A stretch of DNA of 64,000 nt from Bacillus pseudomycoides (GTDB taxonomy: Bacteria > Bacillota > Bacilli > Bacillales > Bacillaceae_G): contig NZ_NUQE01000018.1 in assembly GCF_002582035.1 (NCBI RefSeq), forward strand, positions 222,846-286,845, written 5' to 3'. Both the position numbers and the translations under genes were made by a program. Under the pieces are notes generated by a model. The model was not told the DNA's origin. It saw only the letters and a program-made list of their open reading frames with translations, and made no database searches. This document shows positions 16,784 through 26,162 of the stretch, piece by piece; the stretch's first letter is position 1, and each line of letters opens with the position of its first letter.

Positions 16784-17210
16784 GATGGAATTACAAGGTA
16801 TGACAGAACTGATGCGAAGAGTACAAGAAATGGGCCGTAAGGGAGCAATAGCACAAGGTAAAGCTGTAAAAGCTGGTGGGGAAGTTTTTCAAGAAGGTTT
16901 TTCGCAAGAAGCACCAAGAAGTGAAGAACCACGTCAAGCAACACCAAAGCAATCTTGGCGAACAGGTCAACATGGTGCTGATAATGCAAAAGTTAGTAGT
17001 GTTAAAACAAAGAATGGCATTAAGTATGTGAATGTTGGATGGCTCAAAAGTGATAATTCACCATTCTTCTATATGAAGTTTCAAAACTGGGGAACTAGTA
17101 AAATGCCAAATCCACCTAAAAAAGGTTTTGCTGAGAAAGTTGTTATGTCAAAAGAAACAGAGGCTCTATATGCAATGAGAAATGTATTAGGTCAGGAGTT
17201 AGGGCTATGA
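16776..17210 (+). CDS. HK97 gp10-like head-tail joining protein
   Basis: 144 residues, overlapping the head closure gene by eight bases. Contains the gp10-type N-terminal helix (GMTELMRRVQEMGRKGAIAQ), a basic middle and the FYMKFQNWGTSKMP signature. It forms the tail-terminator side of the neck. Confidence 0.87.
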   Translation: MAEMELQGMTELMRRVQEMGRKGAIAQGKAVKAGGEVFQEGFSQEAPRSEEPRQATPKQSWRTGQHGADNAKVSSVKTKNGIKYVNVGWLKSDNSPFFYMKFQNWGTSKMPNPPKKGFAEKVVMSKETEALYAMRNVLGQELGL

Positions 17211-17581
17211 GAGATTTGAATAAGGAAATTTTACAAGCTCTTGGGAATAATCAAGAGCTTGTTTCTTTATTAGGAGGTAAAAGGATTGGACATTTAATTT
17301 TTACTGGTGATAAGAACAATCCTTATATCACCTTTTCAGAGGTAAATAACCAAGATGGTGATTTTGCTGATGATCAAGCGTACAACAGTGATTTATTGTA
17401 CCAAATTGATATTTGGTCGAAGAATCCAATCACTATCAAATACAAAAAGGAAGTCGATAGAGTAATGAAATCTATCGGCTTTTCTCGTTTTTCTACAGCA
17501 GATCTGTATGAAGAGGATACGAAGATTTATCACTATGGTATGAGATATCGAACCAAAATAACAATATCTGAGGAGGAATAA
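17207..17581 (+). CDS. Tail completion / minor tail protein (DUF3168-like)
   Basis: 124 residues, overlapping by four bases. N-terminal helix NKEILQALGNNQELVSLLGG and the beta-strand YQIDIWSKN match the DUF3168/tail-terminator layout found between gp10-like and major tail genes. Confidence 0.75.
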   Translation: MRDLNKEILQALGNNQELVSLLGGKRIGHLIFTGDKNNPYITFSEVNNQDGDFADDQAYNSDLLYQIDIWSKNPITIKYKKEVDRVMKSIGFSRFSTADLYEEDTKIYHYGMRYRTKITISEEE

Positions 17582-17584
17582 TAT

Positions 17585-18181
17585 ATGTCTGGAATTACAG
17601 TAGGTTTACGTGATTTACATTGGGCACCACTTATCAAGGATGATGAAACAGGATGTGAATATGATGAACCAATTAAAATAGCTGGATTAATTGAAGCGAA
17701 AACATCTACTAAATCCGATTCAGCTAAATTAGAAGCTGATGACGGGATTTATGCAACAGCATCATCATTTGGTGGAGCTGAAATTGAAATTAATGTAGCT
17801 GATATTCCACTATCAATTTATGCGAAATGGTTAGGGAAAAAAATGATTAAAGGACAAGTTGTAGATCGTGCTGATGATGTTCCGCCATATGGTGCATTAA
17901 TGTACCGTCTCTCTAAGGACAACGGAAAGTTTAGATATAGTTGTTTGTATAAAATGAAGTTTGAACTTCCAGATGAAGAAGGTAAAACAAGTGGAGAAAA
18001 AGTGGATTTCCAAACAGCTAAAATTAAAGGGACAGCGATTACACGCAAATCTGACAAAGCATGGCGTAACCGTCTTGATGAGGATGAGGAAGGTTTTGAT
18101 GAACAGGCAGCAGCGAACTGGTTTAAGAAGGTCCCACCATTACCAACAGAGAGTCAAACAGCTTCAATTACTAAGAACTGA
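17585..18181 (+). CDS. Major tail tube protein, phi13 family
   Basis: 198 residues starting at ATG 17585 after GAGGAGGAA. Features: VGLRDLHWAPL at the N-terminus and the FGGAEIEINVADIPLSIYAKWLG core of the phi13-type major tail proteins. Polymerises into the tail tube around the tape measure. Its stop codon lies inside a strong hairpin terminator. Confidence 0.9.
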   Translation: MSGITVGLRDLHWAPLIKDDETGCEYDEPIKIAGLIEAKTSTKSDSAKLEADDGIYATASSFGGAEIEINVADIPLSIYAKWLGKKMIKGQVVDRADDVPPYGALMYRLSKDNGKFRYSCLYKMKFELPDEEGKTSGEKVDFQTAKIKGTAITRKSDKAWRNRLDEDEEGFDEQAAANWFKKVPPLPTESQTASITKN

Positions 18182-18206
18182 TGAATTTCATCAGTTCTTT
18201 TTCTTT
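18173..18206 (+). terminator. Hairpin terminator overlapping the tail-tube stop codon
   Basis: A perfect 12-bp stem, AAGAACTGATGA/TCATCAGTTCTT, with loop ATT, followed by a T-rich run. The TGA stop (18179-18181) lies in the left arm. Likely reduces transcription into the chaperone and tape-measure genes. Confidence 0.7.
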
Positions 18207-18233
18207 TAAAAATAAGCAAAGCGAGGGATTCAA

Positions 18234-18772
18234 TTGGATCAATTTAAATTAAAGTTACGACAAAAAGATGGGAAATACCGTGTTTATTTTTTGACTGATC
18301 ATATTTCAGGATTAAAAGCACGGGAAGCGGCGCAACTTGCAGATCAATTAAAAGAGGAAAATGTTCCATTTGCATTAGTTGAACAAGGGGCACAATTTGT
18401 TTCCGAAGTCTTTCAACAAAAGTTCACAGCAGATGAATTTTTAGATGGGACACATGCTCCAGATTTAGCGGTAGTAATTTTTGCTGTAGCTCAAATGGTA
18501 TTAGGAAAAGTTGTTCAAGCAGCACAATTACTAGAAATAGCATACGCTCAACATGATAAAAAAAAGAATCATTATCACAAAAACAGACCGAAGAAACAAC
18601 AACGTACTCAGAAGCAATAATGGATCTATACAACAATTTGGAAGAGCAACATGATTTAAATCAAAACAAGATTGATGGTACAGATATTGTGTATTTTATG
18701 AAGCGTATGGCTAGAAAGTTAGAAGCGAACAAACCAAAACTAGCTACAGCTGAACAAGTGCCTTGGTTGTAA
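18234..18772 (+). CDS. Tail assembly chaperones made by -1 frameshift (G / GT type)
   Basis: TTG 18234 (GAGGG at 18222-18226) gives a 128-residue protein ending at 18620. An A8-G slippery tract at 18558-18566 in frame GAT AAA AAA AAG allows a -1 slip; the new frame runs 68 codons to TAA 18770-18772 (SLSQKQTEETTTYSEAIMDL...). The G and G-T proteins chaperone the tape measure in siphoviruses, and this slot directly before it is where they belong. The downstream half has no ribosome site of its own that I can see. Confidence 0.8.
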
Positions 18773-18785
18773 GGGAGGTGGAAGC

Positions 18786-21700
18786 TTGTCACAAGATATG
18801 GAGTTAGGCGTTCGAGTCTCGATGGATTTACGTAATTTCGATTCTGGTGTAGCTGGAATGAATCGAAAACTCAAAATGGTAGATTCTGAGTTTAGGGCGG
18901 CAAGTGAAGAGGCGAAAAGATATGGTGATTCGGTATCTCAATTAAGAACAAAGATGGACTATTTATCCCAAAAATTAGAGATACAAGGTCAAAAAGTCAG
19001 TCATTACAGACAAGAAATCGACAAATTACATGACAAACAACAGCAATTACGTGCTTCTAGTGAAAATTTAGCTGGTAAAATGCAGAGCTTAGAGCGTGAA
19101 TATGAACAAAGTGCTCAAGCTACTGGCAGAAATTCTGAACAGACAAGACGCTTAAAACAAGAGCTAGATCAGGTACGATCACAATATACAGCAAGTGTTC
19201 AAAGTCTAAGCAGTGTTAATGCAGCGATAGATAGAAATACCACTTCTCTTAACAGAGCAAGGGAAGGAGAAGCTAGGTTAAGAAATGAAATACACGAAAC
19301 AAATGAACAGTTAGAGAGACAGACGTCTCTTTTTCATAGAGCAACAGAAAGAATGCAATCAATTGGAAATACAATGCAAGATGTTGGAGGGACAATTGGA
19401 GCAACTTTCATGTCAGGTGCAACTGCAGCTGGTTTAGCTTTAGGTAAAGCTGTATCTACAGCAGCAGATTTCGAGGCGCAAATGTCCCGGGTTGGAGCTA
19501 TCGCTGGTGCAAGTTCAGGCGAGTTACTTCTGTTAAAAGATAGCGCCCTTGAATTAGGTTCTAGTACATCAAAAAGTGCCTCGGAAGTAGCTCTAGGTAT
19601 GGAAAACTTAGCGGCTTCTGGTTATAACGTGAATCAAATCATCTCAGCAATGCCCGGTATTATTTCTGCAGCAGAAGCAAGTGGCGAAGATATGGCCATG
19701 GTATCTGAAACAGTTGCCAGTGCATTAAATTCTTTTGGATTAGAAGCAAAAGAAGCAAGTCATGTCGCTGACGTATTAGCTCAAGCGGCAAATCAATCAG
19801 CGGCTGGCGTATCAGATATGCAATATACATTCAAATACGCAGCACCAGTTGCAAAAATGCTTGGCATGTCAATGGAAGAACTTGCAGCCGCAACTGGAAT
19901 TATGGCAGATGCAGGGATTAAAGGTGAGCAAAGTGGTACAACATTACGTGCAGCATTATTACGTTTAGCAGATCCTCCGAAAGAGGCCGCGGAAGCATTA
20001 GATGAACTTGGAGTAAATATTAAAAATACAGATGGAAGTATGAGGCCGTTCGCCGATATCGTAGGTGATTTAAAAAATAAAACTGACGACATGGCGAATG
20101 CTCAAAAGGCAGCGGCATTAAGTTCTATTTTTGGCCAAGAAGCTGTTTCAGGTATGCTTGCTGTTATCGAAAAGGGACCTGATAAACTCAATGCAATGAC
20201 AAAAGCATTAAAGGAAAGTGATGGTGCCGCAAAAGCAACAGCTAAACAAATGAAAGACAATTTAAAAGGGGCTGTGCAAGAGCTTGACGGTGCAATGGAG
20301 ACCGCACAAATCACAATTGGTAATGCTCTTACTCCGGCGATCATCTCTTTATCAAATGGAATAAAAGGGGCTGTAGATTGGTTTAATAACCTTGATGAAA
20401 GTACACAAAAAACGATTGCTACTGGTGCAGCATTAACTGTTGGATTAGTTGGCGTTGTTGGTGTATTAGGTCTTCTTACAGCGGCAGTTGGTGCTTTATT
20501 AGCAAATCCAGTCGTTCTTGGTATTGTAGCCGCAACAGGTGCTATAGCAGGACTAGGCCTTGGATTAATGAAGTTATCAAGTGATATAAAACAAGCTGGT
20601 GACGATGTAGATAAATTTGGCGGTAAAGTAAGTGAAGGAACAAGAAAGGCCGCTGGTGCTTATGTCGATTTAAAAGATAAAGCAATATCAAATATGGTAG
20701 AATTGCGAACAAAAACAGGTGAAGAAGCAGATGCAGCAGCTAACGAAACGATACAAGCATTTAAAGAAATGACAAATGAGGTTGTAAAGGAACTAGAAGG
20801 CCAAAAAGGAGACATTGAAAAAATGTTCGGCCAATTGATGCAATCCATTCCTGAAGGAACTAAAGGTACACTAGAAGCCGTTAAAAATAACGTTTTAGCT
20901 TCAATCGATGCGGAAATTGAAACCGCTAAGAAAGCAGAAGAAATTTTAGCGGAAGGTGTTAAAAAATATCAAGCTGATACATCAAAAATGCCAAAAGATT
21001 TCGCGGCGCAATATGAAGAAGCTTTACGTGTTGCTGATAAAAATGTTCAGCAATTTTATACTAAAGCAACGGAATTAGAGTCATTATCTAAACAAATCGC
21101 AGATGGTGGAATGCTATCAGTTTCAGCTGGTAAGAAAGCTTTCGAAGAAATTATTAAAACTTATGATCAAGGTATGGAAGGTCTTAAAAAGCAAACAGAC
21201 GGATGGCGGAATGAAGTAGAGAAATTATCTAAATTAGGTAAAGTTAGCCCAGAAGAAAGGAAAGCTACCCTAGATGCTATCGAGTTATACGAAAAAGATC
21301 ATGCGAGTAAATTAATCGGAATTAGAAATCAAAGTATTGACTCCTTACGAAAAAACTTAAAAGAAGAAGATCAAGAAATTGTATTAGCTAACTTAGAAAA
21401 GATAGAAAAAGAAGATGCACACTGGACCGAAAAAGCAAAAGTAGCTCTCTTTGGTGCTGAAACATATTCAGATGTATTAGAGAGAACTGATAAAGAACAA
21501 CAGCAAGCTGAAAAAGCCCATAAAGATAAATTACTTGAATTCGAAAAACAATATGGCCGTGAAAGAATTGAGAGTTTAGATAAGTTTGTTGGCGAATTAC
21601 AAAAGGGAACAGAGTCATCTAAGTTATTAGCTGAAACAATGGCAAAAGACATAAACGGTAAAATGATGATTGATTTAGGACCTGCTGGACAATTTACAGT

Positions 21701-23294
21701 AGATTCTTTCTTGGAACAATTAAAAAGCGGTGAATTAAAATCAAGTGATGTCGCATTAGCAAATGCAAATAAATTAAAAGAAGTATACAATGTTGACCTG
21801 ACTGAAAGTGGTATGGATTCTATGCAGACTTTCACACAAGGTTTAATCGGTAAAGATACATCTGAAATCAAGAAAGCATTAGGTGTTAAGCTAGCCGATG
21901 ATACAAATATTGATCTTGGCATTTATGGTCAAATGTCAATCGGAACGTGGATAGAAGGTCTTAAAAATGGTACTTTATCGTTCGATACTGTGTTCCAATA
22001 CTTCCAAACGCAAGTGAAAAACGGCTTGAAAATCGACGCTTCGAAAGAAGGAAAAGATAATATTCAAACCCTTATTAACGGTATGAAAATTGGCGCACTA
22101 TCTGTGAATCAAGTTGCAAAAGCGATCGGTTTAGATATAAAGAATGATACAAAAGTAGATTTAGGAGAATCAGGTACATTTACTGTAGCTACTCTAGTAC
22201 AAGGCATGCAAGATGGTTCCGTAAATGCTAAAACAGCAGCAAAAGCTATTGCAGAACTTATTGAAAATGGAGCTAAATTAGATTTAACCCAAACCGGTTC
22301 TGATATCAGTCAAACAGAAGCTAATGGAATTACTAATAATACATCTCCAGAAGCAGCAGCAACTGGCAAAAAGGATATGGTAGAACAAATATTTGGTAGT
22401 ACAACAGACGGCGGTGGAGGCACAAACGCTACTTCAACTATGGCTACAAATATTACAAATAATCAAGGTGCTCCACTGGCAGCTTCTGATCAAGTCAAAA
22501 CATGGGTAGAACATCGTTTAGGTAGTACAACTGATGGTAATGGTGGTTCTCAAGCTGGTGACATGATGGCTGGTGGATTAGGTTCTCAGCAAGGTAATGT
22601 GCAAAATAACGCTCTTGGTTTAGCAAATAAAGCAACCGGTAGTATGCAAACTGTAAATGGTTATGATCCAGGGGTGAAAGGTGGTTCACAATTCGCTAGC
22701 GGTCTTGGCAGTCAAAGCGGAAATGTTAAGTCAACCAGTAAGGGTATAGCTGAGGATGGTAAAGACAGTTTAGCTAGTGTTAAAACTGTTTCAGTTGGTG
22801 AAAGTTTTGCATCAGGATTTATTACAGGTATGAAAAATGGCGAAGGACCGGTAAAGAGTGCAGCTAGAGGATTAGGAAATATAGCGCTTAGTGCTCTGAA
22901 AGGAGAGTTAAAAATAAACTCTCCATCTAAGCGAGTGAGAGATGAAGCTGGGCACTCGGTTGGCGAAGGGTTTGAGGTTGGTATCAATGAAAAAATCGGT
23001 ACCGTACAAAGGGCGGCACAAAGAATGGCTGTAGCGGCTATTCCTAAAGTAAATCCAATTGCTCTTTCACATGCTACGCAATATTTAGGTAGAATGAGCT
23101 CTTCAAGTGACACTAATTTTGAAGCTAATCAAATAATGGGTAGATCGTCAGGAATGTCTTTAGCTCCAAAAGATTTAGTTGTACAGGTTACTGTAGATCA
23201 GCCTATTATCGTAGATGGACGTACAGTACAGCGTGTTGTTAGAAAAGAAAATTATCGTGAAGATAAAATTAACTTTTTGAAAAGGGGGCAATGA
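18786..23294 (+). CDS. Tail tape measure protein
   Basis: 1502 residues from TTG 18786 behind GGGAGGTGG. Residues about 15-190 are coiled coil; a TP901-type core follows with hydrophobic helices near 540-600 (GAALTVGLVGVVGVLGLLTA). At 21672-22340 lie six repeats of about 41 residues beginning DLG..G or DLT..G. C-terminal GLGSQ-rich segment and a domain seen in many tape measures (INSPSKRVRDEAGHSVGEGF). It sets tail length and probably helps DNA entry. Confidence 0.95.
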   Translation: MSQDMELGVRVSMDLRNFDSGVAGMNRKLKMVDSEFRAASEEAKRYGDSVSQLRTKMDYLSQKLEIQGQKVSHYRQEIDKLHDKQQQLRASSENLAGKMQSLEREYEQSAQATGRNSEQTRRLKQELDQVRSQYTASVQSLSSVNAAIDRNTTSLNRAREGEARLRNEIHETNEQLERQTSLFHRATERMQSIGNTMQDVGGTIGATFMSGATAAGLALGKAVSTAADFEAQMSRVGAIAGASSGELLLLKDSALELGSSTSKSASEVALGMENLAASGYNVNQIISAMPGIISAAEASGEDMAMVSETVASALNSFGLEAKEASHVADVLAQAANQSAAGVSDMQYTFKYAAPVAKMLGMSMEELAAATGIMADAGIKGEQSGTTLRAALLRLADPPKEAAEALDELGVNIKNTDGSMRPFADIVGDLKNKTDDMANAQKAAALSSIFGQEAVSGMLAVIEKGPDKLNAMTKALKESDGAAKATAKQMKDNLKGAVQELDGAMETAQITIGNALTPAIISLSNGIKGAVDWFNNLDESTQKTIATGAALTVGLVGVVGVLGLLTAAVGALLANPVVLGIVAATGAIAGLGLGLMKLSSDIKQAGDDVDKFGGKVSEGTRKAAGAYVDLKDKAISNMVELRTKTGEEADAAANETIQAFKEMTNEVVKELEGQKGDIEKMFGQLMQSIPEGTKGTLEAVKNNVLASIDAEIETAKKAEEILAEGVKKYQADTSKMPKDFAAQYEEALRVADKNVQQFYTKATELESLSKQIADGGMLSVSAGKKAFEEIIKTYDQGMEGLKKQTDGWRNEVEKLSKLGKVSPEERKATLDAIELYEKDHASKLIGIRNQSIDSLRKNLKEEDQEIVLANLEKIEKEDAHWTEKAKVALFGAETYSDVLERTDKEQQQAEKAHKDKLLEFEKQYGRERIESLDKFVGELQKGTESSKLLAETMAKDINGKMMIDLGPAGQFTVDSFLEQLKSGELKSSDVALANANKLKEVYNVDLTESGMDSMQTFTQGLIGKDTSEIKKALGVKLADDTNIDLGIYGQMSIGTWIEGLKNGTLSFDTVFQYFQTQVKNGLKIDASKEGKDNIQTLINGMKIGALSVNQVAKAIGLDIKNDTKVDLGESGTFTVATLVQGMQDGSVNAKTAAKAIAELIENGAKLDLTQTGSDISQTEANGITNNTSPEAAATGKKDMVEQIFGSTTDGGGGTNATSTMATNITNNQGAPLAASDQVKTWVEHRLGSTTDGNGGSQAGDMMAGGLGSQQGNVQNNALGLANKATGSMQTVNGYDPGVKGGSQFASGLGSQSGNVKSTSKGIAEDGKDSLASVKTVSVGESFASGFITGMKNGEGPVKSAARGLGNIALSALKGELKINSPSKRVRDEAGHSVGEGFEVGINEKIGTVQRAAQRMAVAAIPKVNPIALSHATQYLGRMSSSSDTNFEANQIMGRSSGMSLAPKDLVVQVTVDQPIIVDGRTVQRVVRKENYREDKINFLKRGQ

Positions 23295-24127
23295 TCATTA
23301 TGCCAGATACAATACTTTTATTTAAAAATGGACAAACTTGCTCCCTACAGAAAGACTATAATGTCGATACGTTAGAATTAGCTGTTGATCCTCCTAAAAA
23401 GGAATCTCAGAAAATAAAAATTAATGGAAGATATGGGGTTCATAACTACAACAAGAGTTATACAGAACGAGGATGCCAACTTAGAGTCGCTGTTAATACC
23501 ATAGACATAGAAGGTGTGTACGAAAAAAGAAATGAGTTATACGCCTTATTTGGAAGGTTAGATGATTTCTATATTATTTATTCAAGGGAACCGGGTATAC
23601 GTAGACGTGTTGAATACGAAGATATGAGTATTAACCGTCAACCCGGTTTTTTGATGTTTGAAATTATTATCAAATTTTCAATACCTGATGGTTTTGGCGA
23701 AAGTATCTTTACATCTTTAGACAAGAAAGAATGGGATACAAATAAATTCGCATGGGGAATGGGAGTGGAATGGGATGATAATTACAATTATATATTTACC
23801 GATAAAAGGTTCAATTTTAAAAATATCGGGACTATGGAAATCAACCCGGCCCAACATGATATAACATGGAGAATTAAATGTGATCCACGTTATTTAAAGA
23901 TTACTAACTTCACTACTAATGACTCATTAACAATTTATAATCCTAGTGCTGTTTCGCAAGGAATTATAGTGATAAAGGGACTTCATATAGAAGATGAATA
24001 TGGCCGTAACCTTGTACGTCATGCAGATGCAGGAGAAATTCATCTTGTACCTGATATAAATCAAATCAAAATTGAATCGTCTTCATTCCATTGGTGTGAA
24101 GTAAATACGAGATTTTATTATTTATAG
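23291..24127 (+). CDS. Distal tail protein (Dit)
   Basis: 278 residues; ATG 23291 overlaps the tape-measure stop, with ATG 23300 an alternative. The N-terminal ring domain and a C-terminal galectin-like beta domain are inferred from length and pattern. Dit forms the hub joining tail tube and receptor-binding structures. Confidence 0.85.
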   Translation: MIIMPDTILLFKNGQTCSLQKDYNVDTLELAVDPPKKESQKIKINGRYGVHNYNKSYTERGCQLRVAVNTIDIEGVYEKRNELYALFGRLDDFYIIYSREPGIRRRVEYEDMSINRQPGFLMFEIIIKFSIPDGFGESIFTSLDKKEWDTNKFAWGMGVEWDDNYNYIFTDKRFNFKNIGTMEINPAQHDITWRIKCDPRYLKITNFTTNDSLTIYNPSAVSQGIIVIKGLHIEDEYGRNLVRHADAGEIHLVPDINQIKIESSSFHWCEVNTRFYYL

Positions 24128-24142
24128 AAAGGAGCGAATTCC

Positions 24143-26161
24143 ATGAGCTTATCACGAAAATATTATATAAATAGTCTTATGTCTGCTGATGAACGTAAAG
24201 AATTAAATTTGGAAGTAGATAATATTTATTTGGAGCTTGTGAACAATAACAATTTTATTCTTATTGTTCAACAAGCTCTTTTAAATTTAACAGAAAAAGA
24301 AGCTCTTGATGTTACCCAATTACAGTCACTAATAACAAATGGCGATACAAATACTTTAAATGTAGTCAAAAAAATGATTTCAGATTTCTTAGCGGCAAAG
24401 CCATCAAATTTTGATGAGGTGGTCGCGGCGCGATTAGGCGAAAAGACTTTATATGATTTTAACCAAAAAATCAAAACGAAGTTAGATAATACAGATGGGT
24501 TTCAAAAGGTAAAGTTAACTGCTGATAACGGATATCTAAATCGTATCAATAGTGGTGCTACACAGGAGAAACCTTGTAATATTCAAGATTTTTTTACGGG
24601 TCCATTTAAAATGTATTATTTTACTGGCGGTCAAACATCAGAACCGGTTATTAATCAGCCGCCAAATGTAAGTAATGCTATATTTATGGTGTTTCCTTTT
24701 AGTTCTGGAAATTCATCTTGTTTCGTTGTATTTTACGATTGGGACAATCGAAAAGTATGGATAACTACAAAAAATAGTACTGGTTATGTTGGTTCTTGGC
24801 GTGAGTTAGCTTTTGCTGGTGCATATGATGACATAAAGAATGAAGTAAATAATGTGAAAGGTGCTCACGCTTCATTAGATGCAGCAATTCGCGCTATGAT
24901 TCCATACAACAGTGTGCAATACTATGGCAGCGATAACGCAGCTTTTCAAAAGGCGTTAAATGAATCCGCTGGTAAAACGTTAGACATTCCGGCAGGAACG
25001 TACACAATTGGAGATTTAGAAATTCCAAGTAACATTAGCATTCGCGCAGATCCGAATGCTATTTTTGTTTTAAAAGCGGGTAGTACAACATTCTTTACCA
25101 ATAAAGATACAGTAAATATCGGTGGGTATGATAAAACGAGAAGCATCACTTTTAAAGGTGGCCTATTTGATCTGAAAAAGCTAAAAGACGCAAAAGTATT
25201 CGTGTTATCTCATTGCCAAGATATAAAAGTGAATACAAAAGTTATTAATGGTGGCGAGTCACAATCCTACGTCGCTTTAAACGCTGTGAAAGATTCAGAA
25301 ATAGAAATAGAAGCTGTGGATTGTACCGCTACAACATCAACAGGTGCTACAGTAGGTATTTATGTATTTACTGGTACAAACACGCTCACAAACCCAAATG
25401 CGAAGCCTTACGACCTTACACCTTGTGACAATGTAAAAGTTAATCTTAAATTGAAAAATACGAAAAAAGGTTTAGTAGAAATTGCGCCGGTTGATAAAGT
25501 TGTTCATAAAAATATTACTTATAACGTACAGGGCGAAAATGTATTAGAAGAACTGGGATTATTCAACAATGTTTCTTATTTCAAAACAGAAAAGGTAATT
25601 GGAAATGATATTGGCCACGGTTTAGTATTCCAAATCATGAATGACACTTGCGGAGATTTCACAATTGAAGGCGTAAATATTCGTAATGGCAAAAGTAAAG
25701 AAACATCTCGTGGTATTTGGTTCAAAAGTAAAGATGGTGATACAGCGCCTAAATATGAAAATGTTCGTATCATCAATCCTGTTGTGAAAGCTTTTAACAA
25801 AGGAATTACAACTGACTATGGAAGGGCAGCTCGTATTATAAACCCTGACGTATCCGATTGCTGGGAAGACGGGATTTGGAACTACTTTACGCTGGATTGG
25901 AGTTGTATAGGTGGAATGGTTCAATACAACAACAAAAACGGTTGGGGTTCACGCGCAGACATTCACATCGGAGAGTTAGCTGTCGAGAATGGGAATAAAA
26001 AAGTATTTAGATCGATTCTTGCAAATGTACAAGCTAGAACTGTACGAGTAGAAAATCTACAGGATAGTATCATTAACGGTGTAATCGTCAAAGGCGGCGG
26101 ATTTACTAAAGTAGGTTCTGACTTTAATAATAAAATCGATTATTTAGAAGTGGGTTGGTAG
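24143..26161 (+). CDS. Tail spike with pyocin-knob and beta-helix domains
   Basis: 672 residues from ATG 24143 after AAAGGAGCG. Residues about 1-115 are helical, probably the tail anchor. Residues about 120-225 look like a pyocin-knob domain (YYFTGGQTSEPVINQPP ... WRELA). From about 260 to the end runs a right-handed beta-helix of pectate-lyase type, starting YYGSDNAAFQKALNESAGKT with LDIPAGTYTIGDL. Such spikes bind or cut cell-surface glycans. Its place between Dit and the tail-associated protein is unusual. Confidence 0.75.
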   Translation: MSLSRKYYINSLMSADERKELNLEVDNIYLELVNNNNFILIVQQALLNLTEKEALDVTQLQSLITNGDTNTLNVVKKMISDFLAAKPSNFDEVVAARLGEKTLYDFNQKIKTKLDNTDGFQKVKLTADNGYLNRINSGATQEKPCNIQDFFTGPFKMYYFTGGQTSEPVINQPPNVSNAIFMVFPFSSGNSSCFVVFYDWDNRKVWITTKNSTGYVGSWRELAFAGAYDDIKNEVNNVKGAHASLDAAIRAMIPYNSVQYYGSDNAAFQKALNESAGKTLDIPAGTYTIGDLEIPSNISIRADPNAIFVLKAGSTTFFTNKDTVNIGGYDKTRSITFKGGLFDLKKLKDAKVFVLSHCQDIKVNTKVINGGESQSYVALNAVKDSEIEIEAVDCTATTSTGATVGIYVFTGTNTLTNPNAKPYDLTPCDNVKVNLKLKNTKKGLVEIAPVDKVVHKNITYNVQGENVLEELGLFNNVSYFKTEKVIGNDIGHGLVFQIMNDTCGDFTIEGVNIRNGKSKETSRGIWFKSKDGDTAPKYENVRIINPVVKAFNKGITTDYGRAARIINPDVSDCWEDGIWNYFTLDWSCIGGMVQYNNKNGWGSRADIHIGELAVENGNKKVFRSILANVQARTVRVENLQDSIINGVIVKGGGFTKVGSDFNNKIDYLEVGW

Positions 26162-26162
26162 T

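Noticed and set aside
21371-21922. 183-codon - strand ORF inside the tape measure
   Set aside because: Antisense shadow of a highly biased coding sequence; no ribosome site or family signal.
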